NCBI GenBank assembly: GCA_964558485.1
Contig: CAZLED010000122.1
Coordinates: 1 to 6,466, forward strand
Direction of reading: 5' to 3'
Length of the DNA stretch: 6,466 nt
Source: UMGS1696 sp964558485
Lineage (GTDB): Bacteria > Bacillota > Clostridia > Oscillospirales > CAG-272
Under the pieces are notes generated by a model. That model was not told where the DNA came from. It did not search any database and worked only from the letters and a program-made list of their open reading frames with translations. A program made the translations under genes and the position numbers. Shown piece by piece: positions 5,446 to 6,466 of this stretch (within the stretch, counting starts at the first letter, position 1; each line of letters starts with the position of its first letter).

Positions 5446-6290
5446 CTACCCGTAGATACAATTTTGTCCAGCGCCCAGTCTACAGTGTACACATCTCTGC
5501 CGATGTCCACGCCGTACTGCCGGAGCATATAGGCCACTCTGGTGATCTGGGGCACGTCCAGTCCCACGGCGATCAGCTCGTCTGCCCGGGCAAATACCTC
5601 GGCGCAGGGTGCGTGCATCAGAATTTTTCCCGACGCCATCACCACCAGATCGTCGCAGTACAGTGCCATGTCCTCCATGCTGTGGCTGACGATGATCACG
5701 TTCACGCCGCTTTCCCGGGCATATCGCTTGACGCCGCCCAGGATCTCACGCCGTCCGCCGGGATCCAGCCCAGCCGCCGGTTCGTCTAAGATCAGCACCT
5801 TTGGCGACATGGCAATGACACCGGCCAGTGCCGCACGTCTTTTCTGACCGCCGGACAGCTCAAAGGGTGACTTGGGCAGCAGCGCCGGATCCAGTCCTGC
5901 AAAGGTGGCACCATAGCGCACTCTGTCCCGGATCTCGTCCTCCGACAGACCCATGTTCCGGGGACCATAGGCGATGTCTTCCTCTACAGTCTCGGCAAAG
6001 AGCTGGTATTCGGGATACTGCATCACCAGTCCGGCCTGGAACCGCACCTGCCGGATCTTCTTGGGTTCCTGCCAGATGTCCACACCATCCAGCAGCACCT
6101 GTCCCTCGGTGGGCTTCAGCAGGCCGTTGATCAGCTGCATCATGGTGGATTTGCCGCTGCCGGTATGGCCGATGAGTCCCGTGATCCCCTCACCGGTCAT
6201 GGTCAGGCTGATGTCGTCCAGCGCCTTGGCCTCGTAGGGTGTGCCCTTGTTGTACACAAAGGATACATTTTTTAATTCTACACTTGTCAC
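5433..6290 (-). CDS. ecfA2: Energy-coupling factor transporter ATPase EcfA2
   Basis: This is the second ATPase of the ECF importer module, hydrolysing ATP with EcfA1 beneath EcfT. The 285-residue protein has Walker A GHTGSGKST (41-49), Q-loop Gln91 in VMQYPEYQLF (89-98), signature LSGGQKRR (145-152), Walker B VLILDE (165-170, Glu170), D-loop AGLDP (173-177) and H-loop His203. KGTPYEAKAL (15-24) and QYPEYQLFAETV (91-102) are typical of EcfA2 rather than EcfA1. The C-terminal domain (about 240-270) parallels that of EcfA1, e.g. VGLDVPQ in both. I chose GTG 6290: it overlaps the EcfA1 stop (GTGA) and has AAAGGGGG eight bases upstream; an earlier ATG at 6335 lies out of frame inside ecfA1. The last few residues (STGRERS) come from a palindromic repeat, so the original terminus may have been altered. 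All catalytic residues are intact. Confidence 0.95.
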   Translation of the reverse strand: MTSVELKNVSFVYNKGTPYEAKALDDISLTMTGEGITGLIGHTGSGKSTMMQLINGLLKPTEGQVLLDGVDIWQEPKKIRQVRFQAGLVMQYPEYQLFAETVEEDIAYGPRNMGLSEDEIRDRVRYGATFAGLDPALLPKSPFELSGGQKRRAALAGVIAMSPKVLILDEPAAGLDPGGRREILGGVKRYARESGVNVIIVSHSMEDMALYCDDLVVMASGKILMHAPCAEVFARADELIAVGLDVPQITRVAYMLRQYGVDIGRDVYTVDWALDKIVSTGRERS

Positions 6291-6466
6291 AGTGTACGCC
6301 CCCTTTCCAGTGCCTTGGCAACGATCGATGCACACAGTTCCGGATCGAACACGTCCAGCGGCACGTCATAGCCATCACGGCGCAGCTTGTACAGCAGCTC
6401 TGTGGTCTGGGGCACATCCAGTCCCACGTTCCAGAGCTTCTCCGGCTGGCTGAACACCGCAGAGGG
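6287..6466 (-). CDS. ecfA1: Energy-coupling factor transporter ATPase EcfA1, C-terminal end (runs off right edge)
   Basis: The window holds the last 59 codons and the stop. The peptide begins PSAVFSQPEKLWNVGLDVPQ and ends KALERGRTL. The F-x-x-P-E-x-L-W-x-V-G-L-D-V-P-Q region is the C-terminal dimerisation domain typical of EcfA/CbiO ATPases, and the same domain is seen again in the adjacent EcfA2 (AVGLDVPQITRVAYMLRQYG). The nucleotide-binding domain lies outside the window. Its TGA overlaps the GTG of ecfA2 by GTGA, so the two ATPases are probably made in matched amounts. In Firmicutes this gene often follows rplQ at the end of a ribosomal operon; that would be just beyond the right edge, which I cannot see. 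The identity as EcfA1 rests on order and the tail sequence. Confidence 0.88.
   Translation of the reverse strand, partial: PSAVFSQPEKLWNVGLDVPQTTELLYKLRRDGYDVPLDVFDPELCASIVAKALERGRTL

Overview
The window reads as chromosomal DNA of a low-oxygen Gram-positive bacterium of the Clostridia, most likely an Oscillospiraceae (Ruminococcaceae) gut lineage. The reasons are the fairly GC-rich coding sequence, strong AAAGGAG/AAGGTGATC ribosome binding sites, frequent GTG and TTG starts, the ECF-module/truA gene cluster typical of Firmicutes, and short dispersed-looking repeats at gene junctions. The family assignment is inference; no rRNA or other marker gene is present. All supported genes lie on the minus strand, so transcription runs from the right edge to the left edge.

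Right part (6466 to 4515): the C-terminus of EcfA1, then complete EcfA2 and EcfT. Together these form the shared energising module of a group II energy-coupling-factor importer for vitamins or other micronutrients. No substrate-binding S component is in the window. EcfA1 and EcfA2 overlap by four bases (GTGA). EcfA2 and EcfT are separated by about 90 bases, and a perfect 9-bp palindrome there supplies the last codons of ecfA2.

Middle (4514 to 2873): a possible promoter, a GNAT acetyltransferase, a two-helix small membrane protein and the tRNA pseudouridine synthase TruA. The last three are joined by ATGA and GTGA stop/start overlaps, so they look translationally coupled. In Bacillus subtilis truA directly follows ecfT; here two extra genes sit between them. 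TruA carries about 14 extra residues just after its catalytic loop, and that stretch encodes a perfect 8-bp hairpin.

Left part (2872 to 1): a 152-bp non-coding element, then a one-helix membrane protein resembling DUF5711 (TTG start), a CvpA-family membrane protein, and the N-terminal third of a ClpE-like AAA+ unfoldase with a four-cysteine zinc finger, cut by the window edge. The element has a 7-bp tandem array at each end and a 15-bp imperfect inverted repeat between them.

The genes are ordinary housekeeping and transport functions. The unusual content is the set of three unrelated short repeat structures. One abuts the truA stop codon, one is inside truA in frame, and one forms the end of ecfA2. 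I see no phage, defence, CRISPR or toxin system.
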